From Oceanicaulis alexandrii DSM 11625 (GTDB taxonomy: Bacteria > Pseudomonadota > Alphaproteobacteria > Caulobacterales > Maricaulaceae): a stretch of 64,000 nucleotides of DNA. Made by a program: the position numbers and the translations under genes. Shown here in pieces: positions 1-8,352 of the stretch (position 1 is its first letter; each line of letters opens with the position of its first letter). Under the pieces are notes generated by a model. It was not told the origin of the DNA. It ran no database searches and was given only the letters and a program-made list of their open reading frames with translations. The stretch covers positions 2,108,001-2,172,000 of the forward strand of contig NZ_ATUP01000001.1 in assembly GCF_000420265.1 (NCBI RefSeq), given 5' to 3'.

Positions 1-1
1 C

Positions 2-307
2 GCGATTGTCGACATCCAGCTCAAGCGTCTGGAAGCGCTGCTGGAAGATCGCCGCATGACGCTGGAGCTTGATGACGGCGCGCGGCAATGGCTGGCGACC
101 AAGGGCTATGACCCCGCTTACGGGGCGCGGCCTCTGAAACGGGTGATCCAGAAAGAGCTGCAGGACCCGCTGGCCCGGCTCATCCTGGAAGGCAGCCTGC
201 ATGACGGCGAGACGTTGAAAGTCTCAACTGAAGGCGATGCGCTCACGGTGAACGGCAAGGCCGTGAGCCGGAACGCCCAGCCGCCCAAGGCTGCGGTCAT
301 TCAATAG
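2..307 (+). CDS. clpB: ClpB disaggregase, C-terminal end (partial)
   Basis: The reading frame is open from the window edge and gives the last 101 residues of a Hsp100/ClpB ATPase. ClpB is a cytoplasmic hexamer that extracts polypeptides from aggregates together with DnaK. The visible part is the small domain of the second AAA+ module: an amphipathic QLKRLEALLEDR helix, then the sensor-2 stretch YDPAYGARPLKR, whose arginine contacts nucleotide, then the closing beta strands. The last ~15 residues (AQPPKAAVIQ end) are a variable tail. An internal ATG at 56 is not the start, because the family sequence continues upstream of it. ClpA or ClpC is less likely because the match around GARPLKRVIQKELQDPLA is ClpB-like. 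The gene ends before a strong terminator. Confidence 0.93.
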   Translation, partial: AIVDIQLKRLEALLEDRRMTLELDDGARQWLATKGYDPAYGARPLKRVIQKELQDPLARLILEGSLHDGETLKVSTEGDALTVNGKAVSRNAQPPKAAVIQ

Positions 308-330
308 GCCCGTGAGAGCCTCAAAAAGAG

Positions 331-364
331 AAGAGGCGGAGCATCATGCTCCGCCTCTTTTTTT
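331..364. terminator. Bidirectional intrinsic terminator after clpB
   Basis: A perfect 13-bp stem (331-343 with 347-359) with a 3-nt loop is followed by a run of seven T on the plus strand. An A-rich tract precedes the stem, so it can also stop minus-strand transcription. It lies between the convergent clpB and the gene ending at 371. Confidence 0.92.
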
Positions 365-370
365 GCGCGA

Positions 371-805
371 TCACCTCGCCAGCGTCAGATAAGGCTGACC
401 GTCCGAGGTTTTCTGCACCGAGCGTCCCTGACGGTCCATCGTGACCGTCACGCGTTTTCGATAGGCGGAAAAGCTATCGAATTTCACCACATCCACCGCT
501 TCATCAAAGTCGAAACTGATTTCGTAGTGCGCCCCGTCATCGAGTTTTTTCAAGGCGTGAATAACGCCCGTGAAGGGCTGTCCCAGATAGGTGCCCGCCC
601 ATTGGCCGCCCATATGATAGGGCTCGCTGGGGCGGTTTCCGACCTGAGCGTGAAGCGTGTTCCAGTCCCGGCGGCCATATTGCCGGGCGATCAGCTCGAG
701 CGCTTCGGAATGGGTGATGAAGTCGCCCTCGGTCTCCAAGGCTGCGCGCAGGCGTTTGGCCTGAGCTTTCAGCTCGGTGAGGTCGGGCAGGATTTGAGTC
801 GTCAT
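371..805 (-). CDS. Glyoxalase-superfamily protein of unknown substrate
   Basis: This is a 144-residue soluble protein. Its first ~55 residues contain the pattern LPDLTELKAQAKRLRAAL followed by SEALELIARQYGRRDWNTLHA. From memory this N-terminal module is found in proteins labelled 'glyoxalase superfamily protein', where it is helical and precedes a small beta domain. The rest (about residues 60-144) looks like a beta-rich domain with no catalytic motif I recognise. The ATG at 805 is preceded by AAAGG on the coding strand. It stands alone, convergent with clpB and divergent from the hydrolase at 1092. The enzymatic role is unknown and I do not assign one. Confidence 0.7.
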   Translation of the reverse strand: MTTQILPDLTELKAQAKRLRAALETEGDFITHSEALELIARQYGRRDWNTLHAQVGNRPSEPYHMGGQWAGTYLGQPFTGVIHALKKLDDGAHYEISFDFDEAVDVVKFDSFSAYRKRVTVTMDRQGRSVQKTSDGQPYLTLAR

Positions 806-1091
806 GGTGTGCGCCTTTCATCAAGGCGGCCTGTTCGGCGGGGCCCGCATTGCCGCCGCGCCGCTTGATGAGCTGCACGACATGCACAAGAAAAAGAAGA
901 CTTCACCAAAGACCCATGGGTCTTGCGGACGGCGGGCGCTTCCAGCCCGGCGGGGGATTTACGCCCTGGAGCGGAGTAGGTCAAGCGTTCCCTTTGACGG
1001 CAAAACGCGCTCATTCCCCGATCGGCTCTGTCCGTCGCTGCAGAAAGAGGCCACACTCAACGCGTGGACACCATCAGAAGAGGCCGCCCCG

Positions 1092-1931
1092 ATGCAGCAG
1101 GCGCAAGACCTATTCAGCCATACCGTGTTTGCTGACGTGCTGGCTCTTGATGACCGCACCCCTTTCACCGACGTGTTTGATTGGGAAGCGCAGGGCATGG
1201 CCCACCCTGTTCTGGTGGCGGGCGAGGGGCCGGGGCTTCTTCTGATGCATGAGCTGCCGGGGTTTGTGCCGGAGTTCTGGCGTCTGGCGCACTGGCTGGT
1301 CGCGGCGGGGTTCCGGGTCTATGCGCCTGCGCTCTATGACCCGGTCGGCACGCCGCATGAAGAACTGGTTCAGGTTCATGGCAAGGTGGGCGGCATGGCG
1401 CGCGCCTGCATCAGCCGGGAAATCCGGCTGTTTGCGCGCACCGGCGGCTCTCCCATCTCAGACTGGTTGCGCACGCTGGCCCGCGAAATCCATGAAGAGT
1501 GCGGCGGTCCCGGCGTGGGCGCGATCGGTTTGTGCCTGACGGGCAATTTCGCCTGGTCAGTGGCGGTCGAGCCCAGCGTTATTGCGGCCGTAGCGGGCGA
1601 ACCGGCCTTGCCGTTCAACGCTGCTCATTCCGTGCATCTTGATCCCGATGAGGCCCAGACGCTCTCCGCGCGCGATGACCTTGAGGTGATGGCCCTGCGC
1701 TTTGACGGCGATCCGTCGTGCAAGGCCGGGCGGTTCGCGGCCTTGCAAGCAGTGCTGGGCGACAAGCTGGAGACGCGGGTGCTGCCTGATGAGGCGAAGA
1801 ACCCGAACGGCAATCCGTTTCCGCATGCGGTGCTGACCAAGGATCTGATCGCCGAGGACGGCCAGCCCACCTATGAGGCGGCGCGGGACGTGCTGGCTTT
1901 TCTCAGCCATCGTCTGCAGACCAACCGATAG
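1092..1931 (+). CDS. Dienelactone hydrolase family protein
   Basis: This is a 279-residue alpha/beta hydrolase. The core begins with LLLMHELPGF (oxyanion region) and the nucleophile elbow reads GLCLTG, with Cys148 as the probable nucleophile, as in dienelactone hydrolase; the HAVLTKD segment near the C-terminus may hold the catalytic His. The frame is open from 804, but the ATG at 1092 is preceded by AGAAGAGG at a good distance and fits the family N-terminus, so I chose it. It is convergent with the M23 peptidase gene, only 7 bp apart. The substrate cannot be read from the sequence, and no chlorocatechol or catechol pathway genes are nearby. Confidence 0.82.
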   Translation: MQQAQDLFSHTVFADVLALDDRTPFTDVFDWEAQGMAHPVLVAGEGPGLLLMHELPGFVPEFWRLAHWLVAAGFRVYAPALYDPVGTPHEELVQVHGKVGGMARACISREIRLFARTGGSPISDWLRTLAREIHEECGGPGVGAIGLCLTGNFAWSVAVEPSVIAAVAGEPALPFNAAHSVHLDPDEAQTLSARDDLEVMALRFDGDPSCKAGRFAALQAVLGDKLETRVLPDEAKNPNGNPFPHAVLTKDLIAEDGQPTYEAARDVLAFLSHRLQTNR

Positions 1932-1938
1932 AAGACGC

Positions 1939-3429
1939 TCAGGCGTCGCCGGCGTTATCTGCGGTCAGAAACGGCGCAGAGTCAGTGGTCTCTAGCGCTG
2001 GGGGAGCGCTGTCGCGGATCTCGATCAGCTGATCGCGCGCGCTCATGAAGTCTGACAATTCGTCAGATTCCAGTCGCCGGCCCGTAGGCAGGTCAAGACT
2101 CATCGGGTTGGTGGGATTGCCGTTCAGATGCACTTCATAATGCAGGTGCGGACCGGTTGAGCGACCTGTCGTGCCCACATAAGCGATGATCTGACCTTGC
2201 TGGACGCGGCTGCCCGAGCGGATGCCGCTGGCGAAACCGTTCAGGTGCGCATAGGCGGTCTCATAACCATTGCTGTGACGGATGCGCACATAATTGCCGA
2301 AGGATCCGAACCGGTTGGCGCGTTCGACAATGCCTGCGCCCGCCGCCATCACTGGCGTGCCGCGCGGGGCTGCGAAATCGGTGCCGTTATGAGGCCGGTT
2401 GCGGTTCAGTACCGGGTGGAAACGCATGCCGAAGGAAGAGGAGATGCGTGCGCCGTTGATAGGCATGCGCATCAGCAGGCGCTGGGCGCTTTCGCCTTCT
2501 CCGGTGTAATAGCCGACTTCGCCATCTTCCATTTCATAGCGGAAATATTCCAGAGGATCGCCGCGCCCGTCAAACACCACATACAAGATGTTCCCGGTGC
2601 GCACGGTCTCGCCGCGGCTGTTCACAAAGCGCTCGAAGACCACGTCAAACGGGTCGCCGGGCTGCACGGTGCGAAAGTCGACGGCGAAGCCCAGAATGTT
2701 GGCGAGTTCGAATACGACACGATCAGTGGCGCCCAGCTCGATGGCGGACAGATAAAGGCTCGAGCTGACTTCGCCCGTGACCCGGACCACTTCGCGCTGC
2801 AGGCTGGCAGTGGCTTCGCGGGCGTGAAACTGGCCGTCCCCGTCGCGCGAGACCGTGAGCGTCCGTTCCTGGTCCGGGCGGAAAGAAAAGCCCGCCAGAC
2901 GCGTTTCAGCGACGGGCGCATCGGTTGCGGCGGCCAGCTGCAGCTCTGAGGCTGTCGGCGTTTCAAAAAACAGGGTCAGATCCTGGCCTGCACGCAACAG
3001 GCGGGCCGAGAACAGCGGATCGAGCGCATTGATCGCCCGTGCGGCGTCGATGCGGTCCGCGCCGGCGTCCGCCAGCACGCTGGCGAAAGTCTGGCCGCGG
3101 CGCACGGTGACGTCCCGGCTTTGAACGTCAGGGCGGACATCGGCGTTCGTGAACAAAGCATGTTCAGACATCACCAGCGCTTGCGGCGTATCAAGCCGTG
3201 ACAGGGGGGCGGCTGAAACAGCGGACGTGGGGGCGGGGGGCGCCGTATCGGCGGCGGTCTCGATCTGCTCTGCCCGTTCGGTCTGGGCCTGAGCGGAGAG
3301 ACGGGGATCAGACTGATCGCGGCTGATCAGAAAGCCGACCGTCAGTACAAGCGCAGCGCCGACGGCGACAAAGAAGATTAACGAGCGTGAACGCCGGGCG
3401 TCGGCCAAGTGCACATCAAATCCGGACAT
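1939..3429 (-). CDS. Membrane-anchored M23 family metallopeptidase
   Basis: This 496-residue protein has a short cytoplasmic N-terminus, one transmembrane segment (about residues 18-38), a long periplasmic region and a C-terminal LytM/M23 domain. The zinc motifs are complete: H347-x3-D351 in HNGTDFAAPRG and H428-x-H430 in HLHYEVHLNG. M23 proteins are peptidoglycan endopeptidases or, when degenerate, amidase activators; the intact zinc ligands suggest an active enzyme. The middle has a LysM-like/OapA-like stretch (RRGQTFASVLADAG, about residues 105-150). The frame is open for 148 codons upstream, but the ATG at 3429 gives the sensible membrane anchor. It is divergent from the small membrane protein at 3658. 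Confidence 0.85.
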   Translation of the reverse strand: MSGFDVHLADARRSRSLIFFVAVGAALVLTVGFLISRDQSDPRLSAQAQTERAEQIETAADTAPPAPTSAVSAAPLSRLDTPQALVMSEHALFTNADVRPDVQSRDVTVRRGQTFASVLADAGADRIDAARAINALDPLFSARLLRAGQDLTLFFETPTASELQLAAATDAPVAETRLAGFSFRPDQERTLTVSRDGDGQFHAREATASLQREVVRVTGEVSSSLYLSAIELGATDRVVFELANILGFAVDFRTVQPGDPFDVVFERFVNSRGETVRTGNILYVVFDGRGDPLEYFRYEMEDGEVGYYTGEGESAQRLLMRMPINGARISSSFGMRFHPVLNRNRPHNGTDFAAPRGTPVMAAGAGIVERANRFGSFGNYVRIRHSNGYETAYAHLNGFASGIRSGSRVQQGQIIAYVGTTGRSTGPHLHYEVHLNGNPTNPMSLDLPTGRRLESDELSDFMSARDQLIEIRDSAPPALETTDSAPFLTADNAGDA

Positions 3430-3657
3430 GTACGCAGATTTTCCCTCGTTGCTCCCCAGCAGCCGGGGAATGCTAGCGCGCCTGAAACGCATCTGGAAGT
3501 GCCTTAAGCTGCAATCTTCATTCCAGTTAGGCATGGCGCACGCGCAAAGACGTGACAAAGAGTTAGCTTGGTCTTTCGCATTTAGGATGCATCGCTTAAC
3601 AGGTTGCAAAGATAGTGAATGCGAGCCGTTGCGTCGGGCCGCAGGAAAGGTTTGTCC

Positions 3658-3897
3658 ATGAAGAGTGTTCTTCTCCTTAGTCTCGTATTGGGTCTCTTGC
3701 TGGCGGGCGCGCTCTGGGTCTCTGTCTATATCTGGACCAGCATGGATGGCGGGGATGTGGCGTTCAGCATCAGCTGGCATGGCTGGCTGGCCATGGGGCT
3801 GGGCGTCGTCCTCACGGCTGCGCTGGGCGTGGGGCTTATGGCGTTGGTGTTTCATTCCAGTCGCAGCGGGCATGACGATCTGGACGACGGCGCCTGA
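3658..3897 (+). CDS. Small two-helix membrane protein, function unknown
   Basis: This 79-residue protein has two hydrophobic helices: residues ~3-24 (LLLSLVLGLLLAGALWVSVY) and ~45-66 (LAMGLGVVLTAALGVGLMAL). Between them is a short acidic loop, and the tail is acidic and polar (HDDLDDGA). I chose the ATG at 3658 because AGGAAAGG lies just upstream and the signal-anchor begins there; a longer form from 3619 would add 13 arginine-rich residues. It lies 65 bp before chpT on the same strand and may be co-transcribed. I do not recognise a family. Confidence 0.6.
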   Translation: MKSVLLLSLVLGLLLAGALWVSVYIWTSMDGGDVAFSISWHGWLAMGLGVVLTAALGVGLMALVFHSSRSGHDDLDDGA

Positions 3898-3962
3898 GCC
3901 CTCTGATTTTGACGCAGGCCGTTAACCCTTTTTCCGTCGAGAATCGCATTAAACATATCTCC

Positions 3963-4640
3963 ATGAGCACTCAGATCGCCCCCACCGCCGCCGAACTCGC
4001 AGCTTTGCTGTCCTCCCGCGTTTGCCATGACATTGCGGGGCCCACCAGCGCTATGGGCGCGGCTCTGTCCGTTCTCGACGACGACAGTGCGCTGGACATG
4101 CGTGACGACGCGATTGCGTTGTTGCGCACGGGCGCGAAACAGATTCGGGCCAAGCTGGAATATGCCCGCGTCTGTTTCGGCGCAGCGGGCTCTCGGGGCG
4201 GTGAAGTCGCCCTGTCCGAGATCAAGGCTCTGGCCACCCCCATGTTCGAGGATTCCCGCCCGGACCTGGTCTGGCCGTCTGATGGCGGCGCCATCAGCAA
4301 GACTGCGGCAAGGGTGTTGCTCAATCTGATCTGGATCGGAGTGGACAGCCTTCCGCGAGGCGGTGATGTGATTGTCGAGGCGTCCGCCAGCGCCGACGGG
4401 GGCGCGCGTTTGCGCGTCATCGCCAAGGGCGCGCGGCTGAGACTGGACGAGGCTTATCAGAAAGCCATCCGTGGCGAGCGGCCTGAAGACGGTTATGATG
4501 GTCGTTCCGTGCAGCCCTATTATGCAGGCCTGATTGCTCGTGAGAGCGGTGGCCGGGCCGAGGCGCAGCTGGAAGGCGACCGGGTCGAGCTGGCGGCTTT
4601 GATCGGTCCTGAAGGCGCTCAGATTCAGGCCGCTGAATAA
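3963..4640 (+). CDS. chpT: ChpT histidine phosphotransferase of the CtrA pathway
   Basis: This 225-residue protein matches ChpT. In Caulobacter ChpT is a dimeric, pseudo-kinase-fold phosphotransferase that moves phosphate from the hybrid kinase CckA to CtrA and CpdR. The N-terminal helix carries the phosphoacceptor in SSRVCHDIAGP (His22), followed by a GAALSVLDDD segment. The C-terminal half is a degenerate HATPase-like domain that should not bind ATP (VLLNLIWIGVDSLPRGG, then YYAGLIARESGG). The chosen ATG at 3963 puts the H-box at the usual place; an upstream in-frame start at 3909 is less likely. The Shine-Dalgarno is weak. A GANTC site lies at 3941-3945 and a TTAAC half-site at 3922. It sits directly upstream of cheA, and its partner ctrA lies 10 kb away. 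Confidence 0.88.
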   Translation: MSTQIAPTAAELAALLSSRVCHDIAGPTSAMGAALSVLDDDSALDMRDDAIALLRTGAKQIRAKLEYARVCFGAAGSRGGEVALSEIKALATPMFEDSRPDLVWPSDGGAISKTAARVLLNLIWIGVDSLPRGGDVIVEASASADGGARLRVIAKGARLRLDEAYQKAIRGERPEDGYDGRSVQPYYAGLIARESGGRAEAQLEGDRVELAALIGPEGAQIQAAE

Positions 4641-4711
4641 AACATTACATCTTTTGTCGGAATGCGCAGGTTCCCAACCTTGCGTTAACTCTGCCCGTGA
4701 CAGTCTAGGTG

Positions 4712-4726
4712 ACAAAGCCGCTTTGT
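4712..4726. promoter_or_regulatory. Short dyad upstream of cheA
   Basis: The perfect inverted repeat ACAAAG-CCG-CTTTGT lies 16 bp before the cheA start codon, within the 102-bp gap between chpT and cheA. It could be an operator or an mRNA hairpin near the ribosome-binding region. A 6-bp dyad can arise by chance, so this is weak evidence. Confidence 0.25.
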
Positions 4727-4742
4727 AACACCGGGGCTGACC

Positions 4743-7496
4743 ATGGATGAATTGATCGGCGAGTTTCTCGCAGAGACGTCGGAAAGCCTCGACGTCATTG
4801 ACGAAGAGCTTGTAAAATTTGAAGCAGATCCGACGGATCGCGCGACGCTGGATAATATTTTCCGGCTCTTGCACACCATCAAGGGAACGTGCGGCTTCCT
4901 GGGTCTGGAAAGACTGGAAGCCATCGCCCACGCTGGTGAAACCTTGCTGGGCAAGTTCCGCGACGGCGACATGATCGCGGACTCCACGGCGGTGACCGTG
5001 GTTCTCAAATCGCTTGACCGGATCAAAGAGATCACGAACGGCCTCGAACAGAACGGCGTTGAGCCTGCGGGCGAAGACCGCGACTTGATCGACCGCCTTG
5101 AAGCGCTGTCCATGGGCAAGGGCGATCCGGGAGAAGCTGGCGGGGCTGCGGCTCCGGTCGCTGAAGCGGTGCCAGAGCCAGAAGTGCAGCCTGAGCCTGA
5201 ACCCGAACCTGAAGTGGTTGCTGAAGAAGCGCCTACGGGCTTCGACGCTGATCTGGGGCGTGATTTGCGGCCCGGCGAAGTCTCTCTGGCTGATCTGGAA
5301 GCGGCCTTCATGTCGACGCCGGGACCGGAGTTTGATGCGGACGCGGATTCTGAAGCTGAACACGACGCAGAAGCAGAAGAGCTCGAGGCTGAGGTTGAGG
5401 TGAAAGCTGAAGCTGAACCTACGCCGAAGGCGGCGGCTGCGGCGCCGGCCGCGCCGGCCAAGGCGGCCGCCAATGACGATGCTGGACAGCAAACCTCGCA
5501 CCGCTCCCAGGCGACGATCCGCGTGAATGTGGATACGCTTGAGAACCTGATGACGACGGTGTCCGAACTGGTTCTGGCGCGTAATCAGCTGCACCAGATT
5601 GTACGCGATTCCGACGATTCAGCCCTGAAGACGCCGCTGCAACGCCTGTCCTCCGTTACTGCAGAGCTGCAGGACGGGGTGATGAAGACCCGCATGCAGC
5701 CCGTCGGCGACGCCTGGCGTAAACTGCCGCGCATCGTGCGCGACGTCAGCCAGGAAGTCGGCAAGAAGATTCGCCTGGTTCAGGAAGGCGAAGACACCGA
5801 ACTTGACCGCCAGGTTCTTGAGCTGATCCGTGACCCGCTCACCCACATGATCCGCAATTCCTGCGATCATGGCCTGGAGACCCCCGAGGAACGGGTGGCC
5901 GCCGGCAAGAGCGAAATGGGCACTGTGAAACTGTCCGCCTATCACGAAGGCGGCGCCATCATCATGAAGATCACGGATGATGGCCGAGGTCTGAACGCTG
6001 TCAAAATTCGTGAAAAGGTCCTTGAGAAGGGCCTGGCCACCGAAGCCGAAATGGAGACGATGAGCGAGGCGCAGATCCAGCGCTTCATCTTCGCTCCGGG
6101 GTTCTCGACGGCGGCCGCTGTGACCAACCTGTCCGGCCGCGGCGTCGGCATGGACGTGGTCCGGACGAATATCGAACAAATCGGCGGGTCCATCGAACTG
6201 TTCTCCGAACAGGGCAAAGGCACCACCTTCACGATCAAGATCCCGCTGACGCTGGCGATCGTCTCCGCACTGATCGTCAAATCGGGCGAACAGCGCTTTG
6301 CTGCTCCTCAGCTCTCCGTGCGTGAGCTGGTCCGTGTGGGCGCCGGCTCTTCTATCGCAGTCGAAACGCTGAACGGCGCGAACATGATCCGCCTGCGGGA
6401 TCGTCTGTTGCCTGTGATTGCGCTGACCGAAGTCCTCAACACCGCTCCGCCGACTTCTGCGGATGAGATGACGGGTTATGTCATCGTTCTGGAGGCGGCG
6501 GGCCGCAAGATCGGCCTGGTGGTCGATGATGTTCTGGACACCGAAGAGATCGTGGTCAAACCGCTCTCCGGACCGCTGCGCAGCATCAACGTGTTCTCCG
6601 GCGCGACCATTCTGGGCGACGGTTCGGTCATCATGATCCTGGATCCCAATGGTCTGGCTCAGGAAACCTCGTCCGCTGAGGATGAGGAGAAGAGCGACGC
6701 GACCGCAGAGGATGCGGCCGAAGCGAATGGCGCCAATGGCCGACAGCGTCTGCTGCTGGTGCGTGCGGGCGGTGAAGAGCCGAAAGCGGTTCCTGTCAGC
6801 CTCATCACGCGTCTGGAAGACTTTGAATCAAACACCATCGAACAGACCGATGGCCGTTACGTGGTTCAGTATCGTGGACGCTTGCTGCCTCTGGCGCATG
6901 CGGGCGGCATGGACACCTTCAAGACCGAAGGCCGACAGCCGGTTCTGGTGTTCGCCGAGGATGGCCGGTCTGCGGGCGTGGCCGTGGACGAAATTCTCGA
7001 TGTGGTGGAAGAGCGTCTCGACCTGGAAATGGGATCCGAGCGTCCCGGCGTGATCGGCTCGGCCATCATCAAGGGCAAGGCGACCGAAGTCCTCGACATC
7101 GCCTGGCACATGCAACGCGCCTGGGCTGGCGCGCCGCAGCGCAAGGGCCGGACCGGCACGGGTCGCAATGCGGTGCTGCTGGTGGAGGCGGACGCCTTCT
7201 CCCGACGCATGCTGGCCCCGCTTCTGGCGGCGGCGGGTTATGACGTGACGGTGGCGGGCGGTCTGCACGAAGCGCGCGACGCCGCAACCATGGGCGCGGA
7301 ATATGATGTGCTCGTCGGCGACCCGGCTGCACTTGCGCGTCTTCAGGAAGAAGGCGTTTACACCAATGTGCCTAGACTGGGCGTGGGTGAGCACGATTAC
7401 GCCACGCCGAGTGATGGCTTTGTCGCCATCATGCCGGCTGGAGATCGTGGCGGCCTGATCGCAGCGCTGGACCAAGCAGCGCGCAGCGCGGCCTAG
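4743..7496 (+). CDS. cheA: Chemotaxis histidine kinase CheA with extra C-terminal domains
   Basis: This 917-residue protein is the kinase of the receptor signalling array; it phosphorylates CheY and CheB. Domains in order: HPt/P1 at ~1-105 with phosphoacceptor His44 in LLHTIKGTCGF; an acidic Ala/Glu/Pro linker at ~125-255 in place of a clear P2; dimerisation domain ~258-325; ATPase domain with N-box HMIRNSCDHGLE at ~365-377 and a later GRGVGMDVV box; a CheW-like P5 domain at ~510-640; then a second CheW-like domain at ~660-795; and a receiver-like domain at ~810-917. The last has an EAD acidic cluster and an Asp in VLVGDPA but lacks the conserved Lys (IMPAG where a KP is expected), so it is probably degenerate. 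It leads the cheAWYBR operon; cheW follows 12 bp later. Confidence 0.95.
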   Translation: MDELIGEFLAETSESLDVIDEELVKFEADPTDRATLDNIFRLLHTIKGTCGFLGLERLEAIAHAGETLLGKFRDGDMIADSTAVTVVLKSLDRIKEITNGLEQNGVEPAGEDRDLIDRLEALSMGKGDPGEAGGAAAPVAEAVPEPEVQPEPEPEPEVVAEEAPTGFDADLGRDLRPGEVSLADLEAAFMSTPGPEFDADADSEAEHDAEAEELEAEVEVKAEAEPTPKAAAAAPAAPAKAAANDDAGQQTSHRSQATIRVNVDTLENLMTTVSELVLARNQLHQIVRDSDDSALKTPLQRLSSVTAELQDGVMKTRMQPVGDAWRKLPRIVRDVSQEVGKKIRLVQEGEDTELDRQVLELIRDPLTHMIRNSCDHGLETPEERVAAGKSEMGTVKLSAYHEGGAIIMKITDDGRGLNAVKIREKVLEKGLATEAEMETMSEAQIQRFIFAPGFSTAAAVTNLSGRGVGMDVVRTNIEQIGGSIELFSEQGKGTTFTIKIPLTLAIVSALIVKSGEQRFAAPQLSVRELVRVGAGSSIAVETLNGANMIRLRDRLLPVIALTEVLNTAPPTSADEMTGYVIVLEAAGRKIGLVVDDVLDTEEIVVKPLSGPLRSINVFSGATILGDGSVIMILDPNGLAQETSSAEDEEKSDATAEDAAEANGANGRQRLLLVRAGGEEPKAVPVSLITRLEDFESNTIEQTDGRYVVQYRGRLLPLAHAGGMDTFKTEGRQPVLVFAEDGRSAGVAVDEILDVVEERLDLEMGSERPGVIGSAIIKGKATEVLDIAWHMQRAWAGAPQRKGRTGTGRNAVLLVEADAFSRRMLAPLLAAAGYDVTVAGGLHEARDAATMGAEYDVLVGDPAALARLQEEGVYTNVPRLGVGEHDYATPSDGFVAIMPAGDRGGLIAALDQAARSAA

Positions 7497-7508
7497 AGGA
7501 GAACAGGC

Positions 7509-7958
7509 ATGTCTGTTGAAGATAGCTTCGAATACGTCACGGTCCGGATCGGCGATCAGCTGTTCGGCGTCGAAGTTAAGCAGATCCGGGAGGTGTTTTC
7601 TCCGCAAGACGTCACGTCCGTGCCACGTGCGCCGGGCGAGGTCGCTGGCCTGTTGAACCTGCGCGGCCGTATCGTCACCGCCGTGGACGCCCGCCATCGT
7701 CTGGGTTTGCCGCCGCGTGAACCTGGCGCATCGGCCATGGCGCTGGGCCTTGAAGAAGGCACCGAGCTGTTTGGCGTGCTGGTGGATCAGGTCGGAGAAG
7801 TGATGCGGCTGAAGCCCGATACGCTCGAACCGACCCCCGCACACCTGGACCCGCAATGGCGCGCCCTGCTCAAAGGGGTGCACCGCTTGGAAAAAGACCT
7901 TTTGGCGGTTCTGGACATCAGAGCGCTGATCGCCTGGCAAGCCGGACTTGCGGCTTAA
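7509..7958 (+). CDS. cheW: Chemotaxis coupling protein CheW
   Basis: This 149-residue single-domain CheW couples methyl-accepting receptors to CheA in the cytoplasmic array. It begins with the typical YVTVRIGDQLFGVEV strand, has the conserved LNLRGRIVTAVDAR segment near residues 55-70, and a VLVDQVGEVMRL strand near residue 90-100. The ribosome-binding sequence GAGGAG lies close to the cheA stop, and the gene is 12 bp from cheA and 15 bp from cheY, so it is surely in the same operon. Length is normal for the family. No oddity seen. Confidence 0.95.
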   Translation: MSVEDSFEYVTVRIGDQLFGVEVKQIREVFSPQDVTSVPRAPGEVAGLLNLRGRIVTAVDARHRLGLPPREPGASAMALGLEEGTELFGVLVDQVGEVMRLKPDTLEPTPAHLDPQWRALLKGVHRLEKDLLAVLDIRALIAWQAGLAA

Positions 7959-7973
7959 TCGAGGAGCATGGGT

Positions 7974-8339
7974 ATGAAGACCTGCCTTGTAGTGGATGAC
8001 AGCCGGGTGATCCGGAAAGTGGCGCGCAAGATCGTCGAAGATCTCGGCTTCACTTGTGAAGAGGCGGCCGACGGTCAGCAGGCTCTGGATTTTTGCAAGA
8101 AAACCATGCCTGACGCTGTGCTTCTCGACTGGAACATGCCTGTGATGAACGGGCTCGATTTCCTGATCAAACTGCGCGAAGAGCCCAATGGGAAAAAACC
8201 GGTCGTGGTGTTCTGCACGACTGAAAACGATATGGCCCATATCACCCAGGCGCTGCGCGCGGGCGCTGATGAATACGTCATGAAGCCGTTTGACGGCGAC
8301 ATCATCGAATCCAAATTTGCAGAGACCGGCCTGGTCTAG
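7974..8339 (+). CDS. cheY: Chemotaxis response regulator CheY
   Basis: This is a 121-residue stand-alone receiver domain that, when phosphorylated by CheA, acts on the flagellar switch. The acidic pocket is VVDDSR, the phosphoacceptor is Asp52 in VLLDWNMPVMNG, the Thr is in FCTTEND and the Lys in YVMKPFD, all present. Two ATGs exist (7968 and 7974). The GAGGAG ribosome-binding site at 7961-7966 is only 1 nt from the first but 7 nt from the second, so I prefer 7974, which also begins with the usual MKTCLVVDDS. It is flanked by cheW and cheB in the operon. Confidence 0.94.
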   Translation: MKTCLVVDDSRVIRKVARKIVEDLGFTCEEAADGQQALDFCKKTMPDAVLLDWNMPVMNGLDFLIKLREEPNGKKPVVVFCTTENDMAHITQALRAGADEYVMKPFDGDIIESKFAETGLV

Positions 8340-8352
8340 AACGGATGCTTTC

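Noticed and set aside
3852-5594. 580-codon minus-strand ORF
   Set aside because: It runs opposite chpT and the start of cheA, is Arg/His/Phe-rich and has no family features; a shadow of GC-rich coding sequence.
8290-8352. TTG start for cheB inside cheY
   Set aside because: It would give a 50-bp overlap and an N-terminal extension without homology; the GTG at 8353 gives a full receiver domain.
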